Of a stretch of DNA of 64,000 nt, positions 31,701 through 43,200 are shown one piece after another; position 1 is the first letter of the stretch, and each line of letters starts with the position of its first letter. The notes under the pieces were generated by a model that was not told where the DNA came from, made no database searches, and worked only from the letters and a program-made list of their open reading frames with translations. The stretch is from the NCBI RefSeq assembly GCF_910592395.1, contig NC_088319.1, positions 12,400,001 through 12,464,000 of the forward strand, written 5' to 3'. This DNA is from Lineus longissimus (taxonomy: Eukaryota > Nemertea > Pilidiophora > Heteronemertea > Lineidae). The translations under genes and the position numbers were made by a program.

Positions 31701-33640
31701 AGGAAGGGAACGTGTTTGCTGTGGGGATGGATTGAACACTTAAATGGCCGTCATTCTAATAGACTATAATGACAATCTTCTGATGGACTATAATGACAAT
31801 CCAACTCCGAAAGGACTCTCTGGACTTAGGGAAAGCTACGGACATAGAGCCCTGACATGATCCTGCAGCCACCATAGGACAGCCTATCTCATACCTTCGG
31901 AAGGATGCCATCACACGGTAATATAAACAAATAATTTTCAGTTTTTCAAATGTCCTTGATGGCCTGATTTAGAGATCGTGAGCGCTTTGTTGAGGAAAAA
32001 TTTTCCAACGCTGTTTTTGCGACACCAATTACAGTGCGATTTTCATCAAACTCACGGTGATGATAGTTTGGACCAATCTTAATTTGTAAAACAATAAAAT
32101 GTTGCAAAAAGAACTAGACAATAAAGAATGTTCGTAACCTTATCTGTTTACATTCTCCAGATGTATTAGCTTGTTCTTCCATATGATTCCATCATTCAGA
32201 AATATGGTTTTTACAAGGAAAATGCTTTGAAAACATGAAAACAGTCGTACTTCTAGATTAGGGACTGATGGGAGGGCAAAGGAACAGCCTCATTGTATTC
32301 ACAGTAGGCCTACCTGAATTTTTTCTTACTCTCTGCACATTGCCCATTATGTACTGCCTTTTCTTGTAAGAACGTCATGCATTGTGGCAGCGGGACAGCA
32401 ATAAGGAGGCAAAGCAAACAGGCAAAGGGTCTCAATTCGAAAATTTTTTTCAATTCGAAAATTATTACTAAATCAAAACAAAGGCCAAGCTGGAACAGTG
32501 ACGTAATGGCCAATGGCCAACTCGGTTCCAAGTTGAACATGTATTATGGTGTCGAATAACCATGTCCATAAAAATTCTGATTATTCAGAACTGGTCTTAG
32601 ATCAACCAAACTAGAGTAATGCTGGAAGCCTAAGCCGCTGTAGGTTATTCGGTGACCTCAGTCAACTTCCCTGAAATGGTTCCATCATATCTTGGCAAGG
32701 AATTTATCATAACTGGTTGCAAGTATTAACTCAATCACTTCATTCAGAACAGTGACATGTGGTTTATTCAAATGACCATCAATCAAACTCCATGCAGTTA
32801 AAACATTTCTGAACTTACAAAATTCGAGCTAAATCTTGATGAATTTGATGGTCACATGGAGGGGCATTATACTTCCTGGAGTAAAGTGCCATTATTCCAT
32901 GAAATATGAACCTTTAAAAAGTGTAAATCTCACAAGAAAGGTATATGCATTCAGTACAGATAGATGTAAAAGTGTGTAATGTTTTACTTAAGCAGTATTT
33001 GGTGGTCAACATCTTTTTCCGCACTACAAAAATGTACAATATAAGGAATTGGTTAAAACTATCATCTGTGCAATTCTGATGAAAATCGTATTGTGACTAG
33101 TATTCTAAAACACCTGGATTTAGAATGAACCGCACTTGACATTGTAAATGCAGCATGCGCAAGCGAAGCCTTGTTTTGAGTTCAGAGGTTAGGCAACTTG
33201 AGTTGGTGCAACGTCGGTATTGATTGTCTAACCGAAACCGCGCGGGTGGAGTTAAACCTCAGCTCCGCCTCGATTTTGGTCTACATTTTAGCTCCACCCT
33301 CACAGTTTTGGTGAGACAACCAAAACCTCCAGCTCTGTATCAATGCCGAAATCCCAAAAATGACTTGGATAAACCTTCTCCAATTCTACAGTTCGTTACC
33401 TCCCTCTGAAACTGAGAACTTAAACTGCTCATTTTCTAAGGATAGAATTAGTCATTGTAATGACATCACGCATGTCAAGGAGGTACACAGATTTGTGTCT
33501 CTTCCTAATCCAAAGCAGCACTAAGAGTTAGAGTCCTGAACGAAGGTTTCAGAGATAGATATCTATACAGTGAGCACAATGGCCCCTTGACAACTTTGCA
33601 TGTGCTCCTAACATGTACAACCTTAATTTCATGTTGTCTT
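28750..33640. other. Intergenic region with possible weak exons
   Basis: Mostly unremarkable AT-rich DNA. GT-rich stretch at about 29218-29255. The only coding-like pieces are 30064-30165 and 33652-33732, listed separately. The other open frames (for example 31480-31743) have no recognisable domain. Confidence 0.4.
30064..30165 (+). CDS. Possible internal coding exon, uncertain
   Basis: In one frame this reads DGDEEGEPASSLSAKKTLEGP followed by KDMLLPMLEPYM and then a good donor (ATG then GTAAGC) at 30166. The 5' limit is set only by an upstream TGA at 30061; I see no convincing acceptor. Phase 0 at the donor would join directly to 33652. A minus-strand open frame over the same DNA (29970-30176) is equally long, so strand is uncertain. 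Confidence 0.25.
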
Positions 33641-33651
33641 TTTCTTTTCAG

Positions 33652-33732
33652 CATGATGAGCCATCCCACAGGAGGGAGAAGGATGTTGTTGACCCAGCAC
33701 ATCCCAACCTTTCTCCCATCGCCGTCAAGTAA
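33652..33732 (+). CDS. Possible terminal coding exon, uncertain
   Basis: Preceded by a strong polypyrimidine tract and acceptor (TTTTTCTTTTCAG). In phase 0 it reads HDEPSHRREKDVVDPAHPN then LSPIAVK and stops at TAA (33730-33732). It looks like the hydrophilic C-terminus of a protein, but I do not recognise the family. Confidence 0.3.
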   Translation, partial: HDEPSHRREKDVVDPAHPNLSPIAVK

Positions 33733-33838
33733 CAGTACGACGGTTAGATTGTATTTTGTCACCGCAGGCCTTATCTTTTTATCAAAATATCTGATTGAAA
33801 GGTGATTTAACGAAAATTTTAATTTTTCTGATGGTGGG

Positions 33839-33893
33839 AAGGTAAATATTTACCTTGCTAATGACAAGCATAGATTCTTTTAATCTATGCTTG
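33839..33893. repeat. Two adjacent short palindromes
   Basis: AAGGTAAATATTTACCTT (33839-33856) is a perfect palindrome. It is followed by AAGCATAGATT...AATCTATGCTT, an 11-bp-arm hairpin, within the next 40 bases. They lie about 105 bases after the possible terminal exon. Confidence 0.7.
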
Positions 33894-34236
33894 GTTATGA
33901 CCATGACTTATAAACACCATGGTTCAAAATTTTACACCTTTATCCAATGAAGGAATTGAAATTATCATTATGGGTGGTTGGGCTGTTTCTAGCTAACAAG
34001 GGAGCCAATAAGGCATGCCAAAACCCAAACAAAATAATTTTAAAGCAAAATTTTGTGCTTAATGTAAGAAGGAAGAACAATTTAGGGGGGGGGTTGTTTG
34101 TGGCTACAAGAGGAGCCAACAGTCGCCTTGGGCATATCAGGACCCTGAAATTCTTTCAGGCAAACTTTTCTACTTAAAAAATCACCGAATTCATCAGATA
34201 TTCATTTGATTATATCCATCACTTTAGACATGGGGT

Positions 34237-34281
34237 CCATGTGTTCTTGTTTCGCTGACCCCACGAAACAAGAACACATGT
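34237..34281. repeat. Hairpin with about 17-bp arms
   Basis: CCATGTGTTCTTGTTTCG and CGAAACAAGAACACATG are reverse complements apart from the extreme end, separated by about 9 bases. No U-run follows, and there is no reason to call it a terminator in an animal genome. Confidence 0.75.
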
Positions 34282-35390
34282 GTCTGATGGAACCGTAGGC
34301 CTTTCATGCTGTTTCTCGATCTCATCAGTACCACAGAATCAACTGACATGGCCTGGGCTCCGATGCCCTGGACCCTATATCATACCGGCTGGATTAGTTG
34401 CTCAGTACATGTACCTTCATGCTTGAGACAACTGACCAACAGTGATAAGTTGAATTTGAATTTCCTCTTTCTTGAAATACCAAACATCTTTCCAATTGAA
34501 CTAAAACAGTTGGATAAACTCTCACTGTTTTATTGAAAATTAAAAGACTGATCCTTCCCGAGTGATCACACAGTGAGCCGTTGTCAAAGCCTGTCATTCG
34601 ACAATGGTGGCATGCATGCATGTTTTGTTACGGCTTACCAGGGACCCAAATTGTTGATGATGATGTTCTCCATGAGTACATCTCTTGGATAATACGGGAG
34701 CAAAATGGTACCTGTCGTCATGACAATTTTGGATTTAATACTGAATTGATCGAGAAAAGTGTAATTTAAAAACGTCAACTTTTAGACGTTCCTGTATGAA
34801 TGTATTTGTAAATCCTGTATGTAAACTAAATATTTGGTAAAATGTCTAAATAAATGAGATCTATAGACTCCATGACTTGGCAAAAAGTATGGCAAACCCA
34901 ACTTTTAATCTTTGCCATGTCAAGGTCACCTCTTTTGTCATGCAAATAACATGTCAGAACTGCTCCTTTTGTAATGCTAATTTGCAGCCAGCTCTGTCCA
35001 GTGACCATGAGAAATGTGGTTCTTTTGTTATTCAAATTGGGTCCTGCAAATCAACAGCAGTGACCAAACCTATTGTCAGCTAACAAACAATAGCTAGTCA
35101 TGTATATATAAACATGATGAATGCATGAAGAGGTTTAGTGCTAACTCAAACCATTGTGGTGGAGTAGTTGAGTCTATTGTGTTTGATCTCAATTTAGCAT
35201 TGTGTTGCAAGGACACTTATCAGTGTTTCTTTGTGATATCTTGTAAAGAAGTTGACCATGTCTTAAAGGGATAGTGCTACTGTCCTATCTCCGGGTCCTC
35301 TTCTTGTATTGGGCTTTCGGAGTGGTGCAGCAAAAAAATAATGTGCAATGTATGTACATGTACTCATTTTAAACATAAGCACCTGTCACC

Positions 35391-35467
35391 TGTGTGATGG
35401 AGATGGCGACTCCCTCCGATTGCGTAGGTTTTCTCCCGGAATGCGGGTTTCCTCCTACACGATGTTC
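35391..35467 (+). mobile_element. SINE fragment
   Basis: TTGCGTAGGTTTTCTCCCGG and GGGTTTCCTCCTACAC match the central part of the SINE at 53985-54169 (there GGGTAGGTTTCCTCTGG and GGTTTCCTCCTAC). The tRNA-like head is missing or unrecognisable. This conserved TTTTCTCC...GTTTCCTCC block is typical of invertebrate tRNA-derived SINEs. Confidence 0.6.
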
Positions 35468-36435
35468 CAATTCGTCATGTGTCTTCCTTGGAATGTACAA
35501 CAATAAAGGTTTTTTGAAAGAGAGACAGTGTTTTTCTTATTGACTCGCCTCTCATTGAAACTTTTCACCGGAGCCGTCGTGCTTACCTGATTTTGACTTA
35601 AAAATAGGTCAAATAAACTGCTTCCTATGTCTTGCACCCGAATGGAAGTTCGAAATGACACACTTTTGGTGTTGTCAGTTTCAGTCACCCCTTAGTCATC
35701 TTACCTAGTGGATTATGCAAAAGGTTGCAACGACCATAACCACTGTGTTGGACTACAAGCGTACTGACCTTTGCACCCCAAGGAGAAGGCTCCATTGATC
35801 ATAATCTTTGTTATGCTGGGTAGTTCAATACCACACAACACTCGAGCTGTTTTCATACTGGGTATTCCACTGGCATCAAAATGTGCCCTTACTGCACCCT
35901 AAATGACGTCACCATTTGACTGTTCTTGCTGTGTGTAAAGCAGGGTATGCTTGTGACGCGCATGTCCGCTGTGATAACCAAAGACAAAGGACAGAAACGG
36001 CACTACTGTACATCCTTACATATATTGTGTCGACAGGCTCAAGCCGGTTGAGAGGCGTACTTTAAACAATGGCACAACTACAGATAACCCACAGACAGAG
36101 AAGTCACAATCATAGCTCTCTCATCATTGATCCATGACCTCAGTCACAGCCTCCCTCTGACTCCACCATAGACACCAGTTTCCCTGCATTTATTTGGGAC
36201 AACAAGGACAGCCCAGATAGGAAGATAAACAGGATGACCAAATCAGGCTGCTGCAAGAGTCTAGGTCTAAACCATGGTTTCAAAATGCACAAGAGCTCTG
36301 GGGTGCTTCCAAGACACAAAAAGGTCTGATAATACTACTTTCCATAGGCCCTGCAATACATTGGCACTATGTAGGTGATAGAAACGCTAAAGGAGTATTA
36401 GGGTGGTTACCAGGACTCGTCCTCACGGTCACTTG

Positions 36436-36775
36436 AGTTTGCATTGTTTATCACCAGTATGAATCCATATCTGATTCCTCAGATGATCACATGCATTCAT
36501 CCGAGTCTCCATTGAATGGTTTATCACCAGTATGAATCCTGGCTAACAGAAGCCCAAGGTGGGAACACCCCCCCCCCCCCCCCTACACAAATCCTACAGA
36601 GGGCCATCCCTTTAAAAAAAAAATCTAAAGCTGTGAAGGCCACACATGCGCATTCGTATTTCCCGCGTATAGGAACTCGTGACCTAACGGTGGCGTCACC
36701 TGTTATTACTAGAAGAACTCCGACATCTCTCCATGTGTACATCGAGGATGTAACAAATCGCGTCCTTTGGATGGT
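36436..36775 (-). mobile_element. Composite repetitive element, copy 2 (inverted)
   Basis: Reverse-complement counterpart of 24088-26040: two 64-bp units (TTTATCACCAGTATGAATCC at both), then AACAGAAGCCCAAGG, a poly-C run, and the conserved flank with GTGGCGTCACCTGTTATT and GAGGATGTAACAAATCGCG. It lacks the about 935-bp insertion found in copy 1. It lies under 400 bp upstream of the calsyntenin start codon. Open frames here on both strands are repeat-derived. Confidence 0.72.
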
Positions 36776-37152
36776 TCCGGTCATCCAATAATTGGTTGTC
36801 CTCCTAATCCGATGAAAAATATATCACTGAGACAATTAGTAAGCTCAAAAAATATAATTGAAATAATGTACAGCTAAAGTTAATTATTAATCAGTACGAT
36901 ATGGAGTTAATTATTTTCTCATGGTTCATGACAAAATTCCTACTTCAATAGTTACACATGATTTTTAAGTGGGAGACAAACCAAACACAAGAATGGCAGA
37001 AAACCACGTGACTCAATTACGTCCATCCCAAGTAATCAACAAGAAGAAGCCATTTTGAATCATTTACTCTGTGAAGTCGGACTATTCGTACCGTTTTTCG
37101 TTCCTTCCTAGACTTATACAAACTGTAAATACACATGTGAATATTCCTAAGG

Positions 37153-37222
37153 ATGTATTCCTCTTGGTGGTGTGCCACCCTTGTGGGTGCCGTGTGTCTA
37201 AGCCTTGTTTCAACCACATCGG
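37153..37222 (+). CDS. Calsyntenin exon 1: signal peptide
   Basis: Translates to 23 residues (MYSSWWCATLVGAVCLSLVS then TTS) and one extra base, ending at a perfect GTGAGT donor. The hydrophobic core and the phase (1) match exon 2, which begins with the two bases completing a GAA codon. No other signal-peptide exon with this phase was noticed between here and 47410. Assigned by inference, not homology, since signal peptides are not conserved. Confidence 0.65.
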
Positions 37223-40200
37223 GTGAGTAACCACGAAATCATGAAAATCTATGTCTGAAGACAGTGCAAGCAAAGCAGTGTTGTGAAATTTCTGTCTGTC
37301 AGTTTTGCCAACCCGGATACAGACCCTTCCAAAACCCTCCTTTCCTCTCTTGTGGGTCAGTTATCTCGCAATATGTGCCTTGTTTTGATATAAATTGATT
37401 CTTTCAGTTTTGTCGATCTCTGTTTCGTTTAAACAGTGTTTTAGTGAGCCGGAAATGGTTAGGATTGAAGGAAAATTTTGGAGTTCTTGTTGCTGTGGAT
37501 GCTGTGTATGGAGATGGGAGAATGGATGTGAAAGGTTTTACAAGTACTTGGGAATTAATCTGTTCAGACATGTCTATATCATGATGTTTAAGGTCATCAC
37601 AAGTTCGTCTCGCATTTTATGAAGAACTTTTGACTTTGAGCTTGTCCAAAAAAGTCCGAAGAAATCCGTGAATGGAAGTGAAACTAAAGTTAAACAGGAT
37701 GAGGAAAACTCCCAACTCAAGCCAGATTAACGAAATGGATGAATCACTGTAATGGTGATGGAAATAAGTAGGGAAACATTCTGCTGCTCGAAGATCAGAA
37801 AACCCTTAACCAGGGAACAAATCTGGCAGCAACATGTCAAAAATAATTTGTCAGCAAAGTCTTCATCCATGCTGGCAAATTCGGCTACTCCTTAGACCTT
37901 AGAACTAGAAGCATAGTTAGATCTGATGGATGGAGGAAAAAATATCTATTCCAACTGATCCACTGATGAAAACCTGTCCTGTCACAACCAAGCAGATTGA
38001 GATGTCACAACCAGCTCATGAGTTACCATTGGTATATTCACAACCACCTAAGATTTCTGTCATGGGTCTTCAGTCCATCCTCAGCCAGGGCAGTGATGAT
38101 ATTGAGGCAGTTAAGTCCTGTATTGTGGTGTGTCCATCTATTCTTCAATGTATGGTTCATGATGTAAGTGTTGTGGACTGTTCTGTGTGTGTTCAGTTGA
38201 ATTGATCAAACACTACCGGGTACAATAAACCTTGTGAATGTGAGTCAAAACTTAATTAGGGGTAATAATTCTTGATGTTAAGGATGAGCTGTGAAACATG
38301 TTTTGCAGAGACCTATCTGTTTGGACCAGAAGTAGTCCAATTCTAAGTTCTAAAGCTCATTGTTTGTGGATCTATGTCTGTGTCCTGTACAATGTGTGTA
38401 GGCCAGCTTATGATTATTTTTGAAAAGGAGTGTTGTCGTGAGTACTGCCTGCCCTTATCCCGGACTTGTTGACATGACAGAGTACACACTTCTGACAACT
38501 TTCTTTGCTTTACACCTCAACACATCCTGGATAAAAGTTATGGTGTGTTTTATGCAAATTTGTTGTGAAGTGCTATTTTTGTTCCATGAAGATCATGACA
38601 TGTCGTGTAGTTCCGAAAATTAGTAAAATCACTGTGGTAAGTGGGCGTGGAGATTAGTTCTAGCTCAGAAAATAGAATATTAATGTGACAAATGTTTGCT
38701 CTGTATGGATTCCTTGCTTGTTATCTTTTTGTCTTTCCATGTAAAAAATCAACCATCACAACATTGTGATCTATTCTGTTACAATGTACATGACTGCATG
38801 TAATCTTCTTAGTGGTACTCCAGGCGTTCAGTAATCAGTTTCCCTTGGTTGGCTCTCTCTGATCTCTGCCTTGTCTTGAACAAAATAAGCACGCGCAAAT
38901 GTTGTCAATTGGGAATTGAGAAAATTGCATTGGTACATGTATAAAAGGTACCTTGAGCTTTCAAGAAAAAAACATCAATTCAATTCATTAGTGATCAGTA
39001 GTTTGGGAGTATTATTCATGTTTTACAGTTACACCAGTTTGATGTAATGAAAATCCAGTGTGTTGGCAATTCCGATGATTAATGGCTTATGCTATACATG
39101 TACATTCATTCCATACACCGTAATTCCACTAAAAGATGAGGCAGGTGAAATTTCCTAATAAGTACAGCACATTTTCTAGTTAAACGCGTCATTGTCACTG
39201 ATACTTGAGACATGTATGGCATTTTGTCTTCTAAATTATGTAGCGCATGGATAGGGAGTGCGTTGCCATGGTAACCTGCTGTCTATCTCTTCCGTCTCAT
39301 GGCTGGTGATAGTGCAAACTCACAAAATAGCAAATGTCTGCGATATTTGGTAATGTTTGGTAATTAAAAGTCTTTAGTCCAGTCATACCGATACTCAAAC
39401 TTGTAACTAATGTTTTAATGAAGCAACAAACAATCACAAAGGTTAAAAGGTAGAGCCATTTCAAAATGTTCGGTTAAATGAGAAATACTTTTTTTGTAAG
39501 AGAAAAAGGTATGATGTAGTGGCTGTCCTGCAAACATCACTTCTAATGACAAATTGTTTTTGAAGTACATGTAATTGGCCTGTTTCTTGGCTAAAGTATC
39601 GGAAGAAGTAACACTCTGCGTGCCTGGATTATACTTACTTGTCACTGTAAACCAGACAAAATATTCAAAGAACGCTTATCTGAGCTTTTTCTCCGTCTCA
39701 GACATGGCCGGATGAAGTACATGGTGACAATGACATGATTGACACACAATATAGCGAAGTGCTCTATTCCAAATGAAGACCTCTTCAACAAATTGTTGCC
39801 AACATGCCCGCCGAGATTGGCGCAGAAATTTTTGAAAAGATGCATCCGATCTATGTAGAGCTAACTCGGGGCGAATCAGAGTCAACATAAGACTAAGAGA
39901 AGCGAGATAATTCAGTCAGATTTAGAATTTTTCCTTTTTTATGCAATTTGTTGATGGAAACTACTTATGTAGAATAGGAGGTGACTGGGTATACTACAGC
40001 TGGCCGGGTAATATTGCCCTTGATAATACCAATGGTCCTTAAAGTGCATTGACACTATGTTTGTATTTGGTCTTTACTCAAGCCGTTGAAAATATCGAAA
40101 GCCAAAGTTAATCAATAGATAAATTGTATTCGCCCCATTGTTCCAAATTATATCCGCCATTAATGGTGAGTACCAGGATGTTTCCCATTGAGCAATATAT

Positions 40201-43200
40201 ATTACCTGTACATGTGCTAAAGTTCAATGCAGCCAACAATAGGAGAACTTCGATCTTGGGTGATTTCAGACATAATGACACGCGTAATGACACAGAATTG
40301 ACAAAAACTTTGGAATAATTTGCCAATTGGCCCAATTACAAATGAATTATATGTTCTCAATTATTGTTATGCATGTTCTCGCGATCTCATGATCGCAAAT
40401 TGCTCGAAATTCGTATTTTTGGGGTGTAGTTCTGTTCATTGGGTACTTTTTACATGTACATGTAGGTTGGTTAATACATGTAATAGCCATCGGAATTTTC
40501 TCTTGATTGTGGTTTGAGGTACGGTGCATGTAATTGTTTTGCTAAAAACTGACGACTTCTAATTTGGACAATGAAAGATAAAAAGTCTTTTGCAATGATT
40601 GCCAATATAGACGTGTGGGGTCTGATATATATTTTATGGTGATATTGTGGCTAAAAAAGGAAATTTCAACCTTCAACGGAACTTCGTTGAGATGTTTTCA
40701 AATAAACATCAACAATATGCTCAACAAACATGAATATGAAAGAGTTCCCTGCAAAACAAACATTTCGAAATTCTACCCTCATAGTTTGAAATCTGTATTC
40801 AGATTTCTGACAACACCCAAGGGCCTTGGTTTGAAATATAAATCATTATTTGCAAAATACATTCTGTATTCCTCCAGGCTTCTAAAAATGTCGTTTGTAT
40901 CATGTTCTATTTTTGTTTTCGCACGCCATTAAATGAGCCTTAACGACATCCGGTATACAGAATATACATAAACATTCACAGCGTCACATGCCCGTCACTG
41001 CTCTTTACCATGTAGCGGTATTGTTAGCATGGGAAACCTTAGCCCCGTTAGATCAATAGTTAGCCTGGATGTTGCCATTTAGACATCAAAGATGATGTAG
41101 GCTACCGTTGTCATGGCTATGAGAAATATCACGTCAACCAACCTGATGCGTTGAGAGCTATCTGAACGCAGCATCTATTTTCGTCAACACGGTAATTGTA
41201 CGAAGTCCTGATGGCTTGTTGTCTTTGCGCTTGCGTATTGCACAAATACAAGTTCGCTAGTGCTGAAAATCGAAGGCATATTGTCAGTATAAAAACAATG
41301 TATTGCGCAGTGAATTTCTTGGTTGAACGAACCCTTTGATGGGTAGAATTAACTTGATGAAAAATCATCAAAGATCTTGACATCAGTACCCAGAAAATAA
41401 AAGCTAACTGCAGAGCTATATAAACTGGAAATGTTTGACAAACGGCAACTGGAATATAATTTTTTAAAAACCTTCCAACAAAATCGGAAAATGTCAAATC
41501 TTTCACAAGAGTTGTATGATCCCTTGTAAAAATTGTCTGTTGACAATTTTGGTCAGCAGATTTCCTTCTTGGACACGGCCGAATGAGCTAAGGTCAAGGA
41601 CAGAGTGTGTTGCTTTGTCTGTTTCATATAAGCCTTCATCCTCGCACGCATCCCAATTGCTTCCTGCAACAACTCCACATTGCTGCAGCATGCTCTTGCT
41701 AACAGAAAAATGTGCGCTATTCAAAAAAGTTCTCTATCTACTGACTGAGAAATCGTATGGGAGTTGGATTCATTGCACCAGTCATCCGCACACAGGTGAA
41801 TATGCAGAAGCCAGCATGGCTGATTGCAAAAATTAACCTTTCCAGATTTGTTTGGTGCATTGAAGGAAAGTGGCATTCCAAGACCAAGGTTTCAGCAGCA
41901 GATCGTAGTACTTGCAAATCCCATCGTACTAAAGCATGGCGGTTTCTAACAGCATCCTCATCTCGAAATGCTGGGAGGAATTGGATTGAGTCTTCCCTTG
42001 GCTCCATCAACAGTTTTCGTTTGCAGAGAACTTTCAAATCCCCAAGCAGCTTTGCTGATTGCAAACAGTGGTCTAGTCATGGAACTTTTGAGTGGTTCTT
42101 CCTGGCATCCATCAACGGTTTTCATTTCCATGCAGCTTTCAGCGGCTTATATTGCTACAAAAACTTAAGATCACTTCCATCTCCCACTCGCCAAGCTAGA
42201 ATCTGCTATTCGATTCATCCGGAGACTCCATCTTGTCTATCCTTTATAATCCTCACCCAGTATTTGCCAAAATCCTGTTGTTTACATATCAAGCCAACTT
42301 CTAGAGCAGCAGAAGCTACGATGCAATCCATTCCTATTGGAAAACCTTTGAAAATCTACGCAAAATGAATTGGCATTCTGGCAAACGTTAGTTGAAATGA
42401 TCTCTGGTTTATAAAGAACCCAAGGGTTTCCTCGCAACTCCTAATGAGTGTTTTTGGCAAAAAGCCCTCTCGCCAGGAAGGCTGAAGCTATTATCTCGAT
42501 ACTTTGATTTAGTTATGCCGGGCTCAGATCCACCTGTTCTGACCATGTGAGCCCATAGGCAACGAAAAGATGATTGGATCTACTGCAATGTCTGAGTGAG
42601 TGGTCGGGGAAATGAGGCGATGAATTCCGCTTGCAGCAGTGGTTTGCCTGCGATTGGTTCTTCTGTTCGTGAAAGTCAGTGTTACTTCTGAGTAACCTTG
42701 GAGCAAATGAGGAACGGAGTACCGGTATTCTTGCTTTGAAATTATGTTGCTCTCCTAAAAGCCTTTGGCGTTATTTGGTAATTTGGCAATTATATGGTGG
42801 GGAACGTTGCCTGGCATTTTGATCTCTTCAGTCAAATTGCAACAGTGTGTTCAGAAAGTACTTCATTAGCTGGCCTTTTGCCTGGGAAATTGTATAAATC
42901 TTCCAGACTATCTAGACTGTGTCTGCCCTTGAATTGCCAAGACTGAATTTATTCACCTGGCCCCGAGAGAGGCCCGTTCGGAACAGAAACACACCAAATA
43001 TTCAGTGGTTTCATGTTGTCGATCCACATGGGTCTCAGAATCTGCTGTTTGGCATTATGATTTTAAAAATCCGGGCAAGCTGGCGTTCCATTGAGTCTGT
43101 AATGGTCAGTATTCAGGTGATGTTATCCTTCCAGAGCAAACCCCTAAGGATGTTGTGGTGGAAAGAAATTGAACAGAATCTTAAAAGCTATCGCAAAAGT

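Noticed and set aside
36516-36791. Overlapping open frames on both strands
   Set aside because: They lie inside the repetitive element shared with 24.1-26.0 kb and include the 64-bp repeat and poly-C run.
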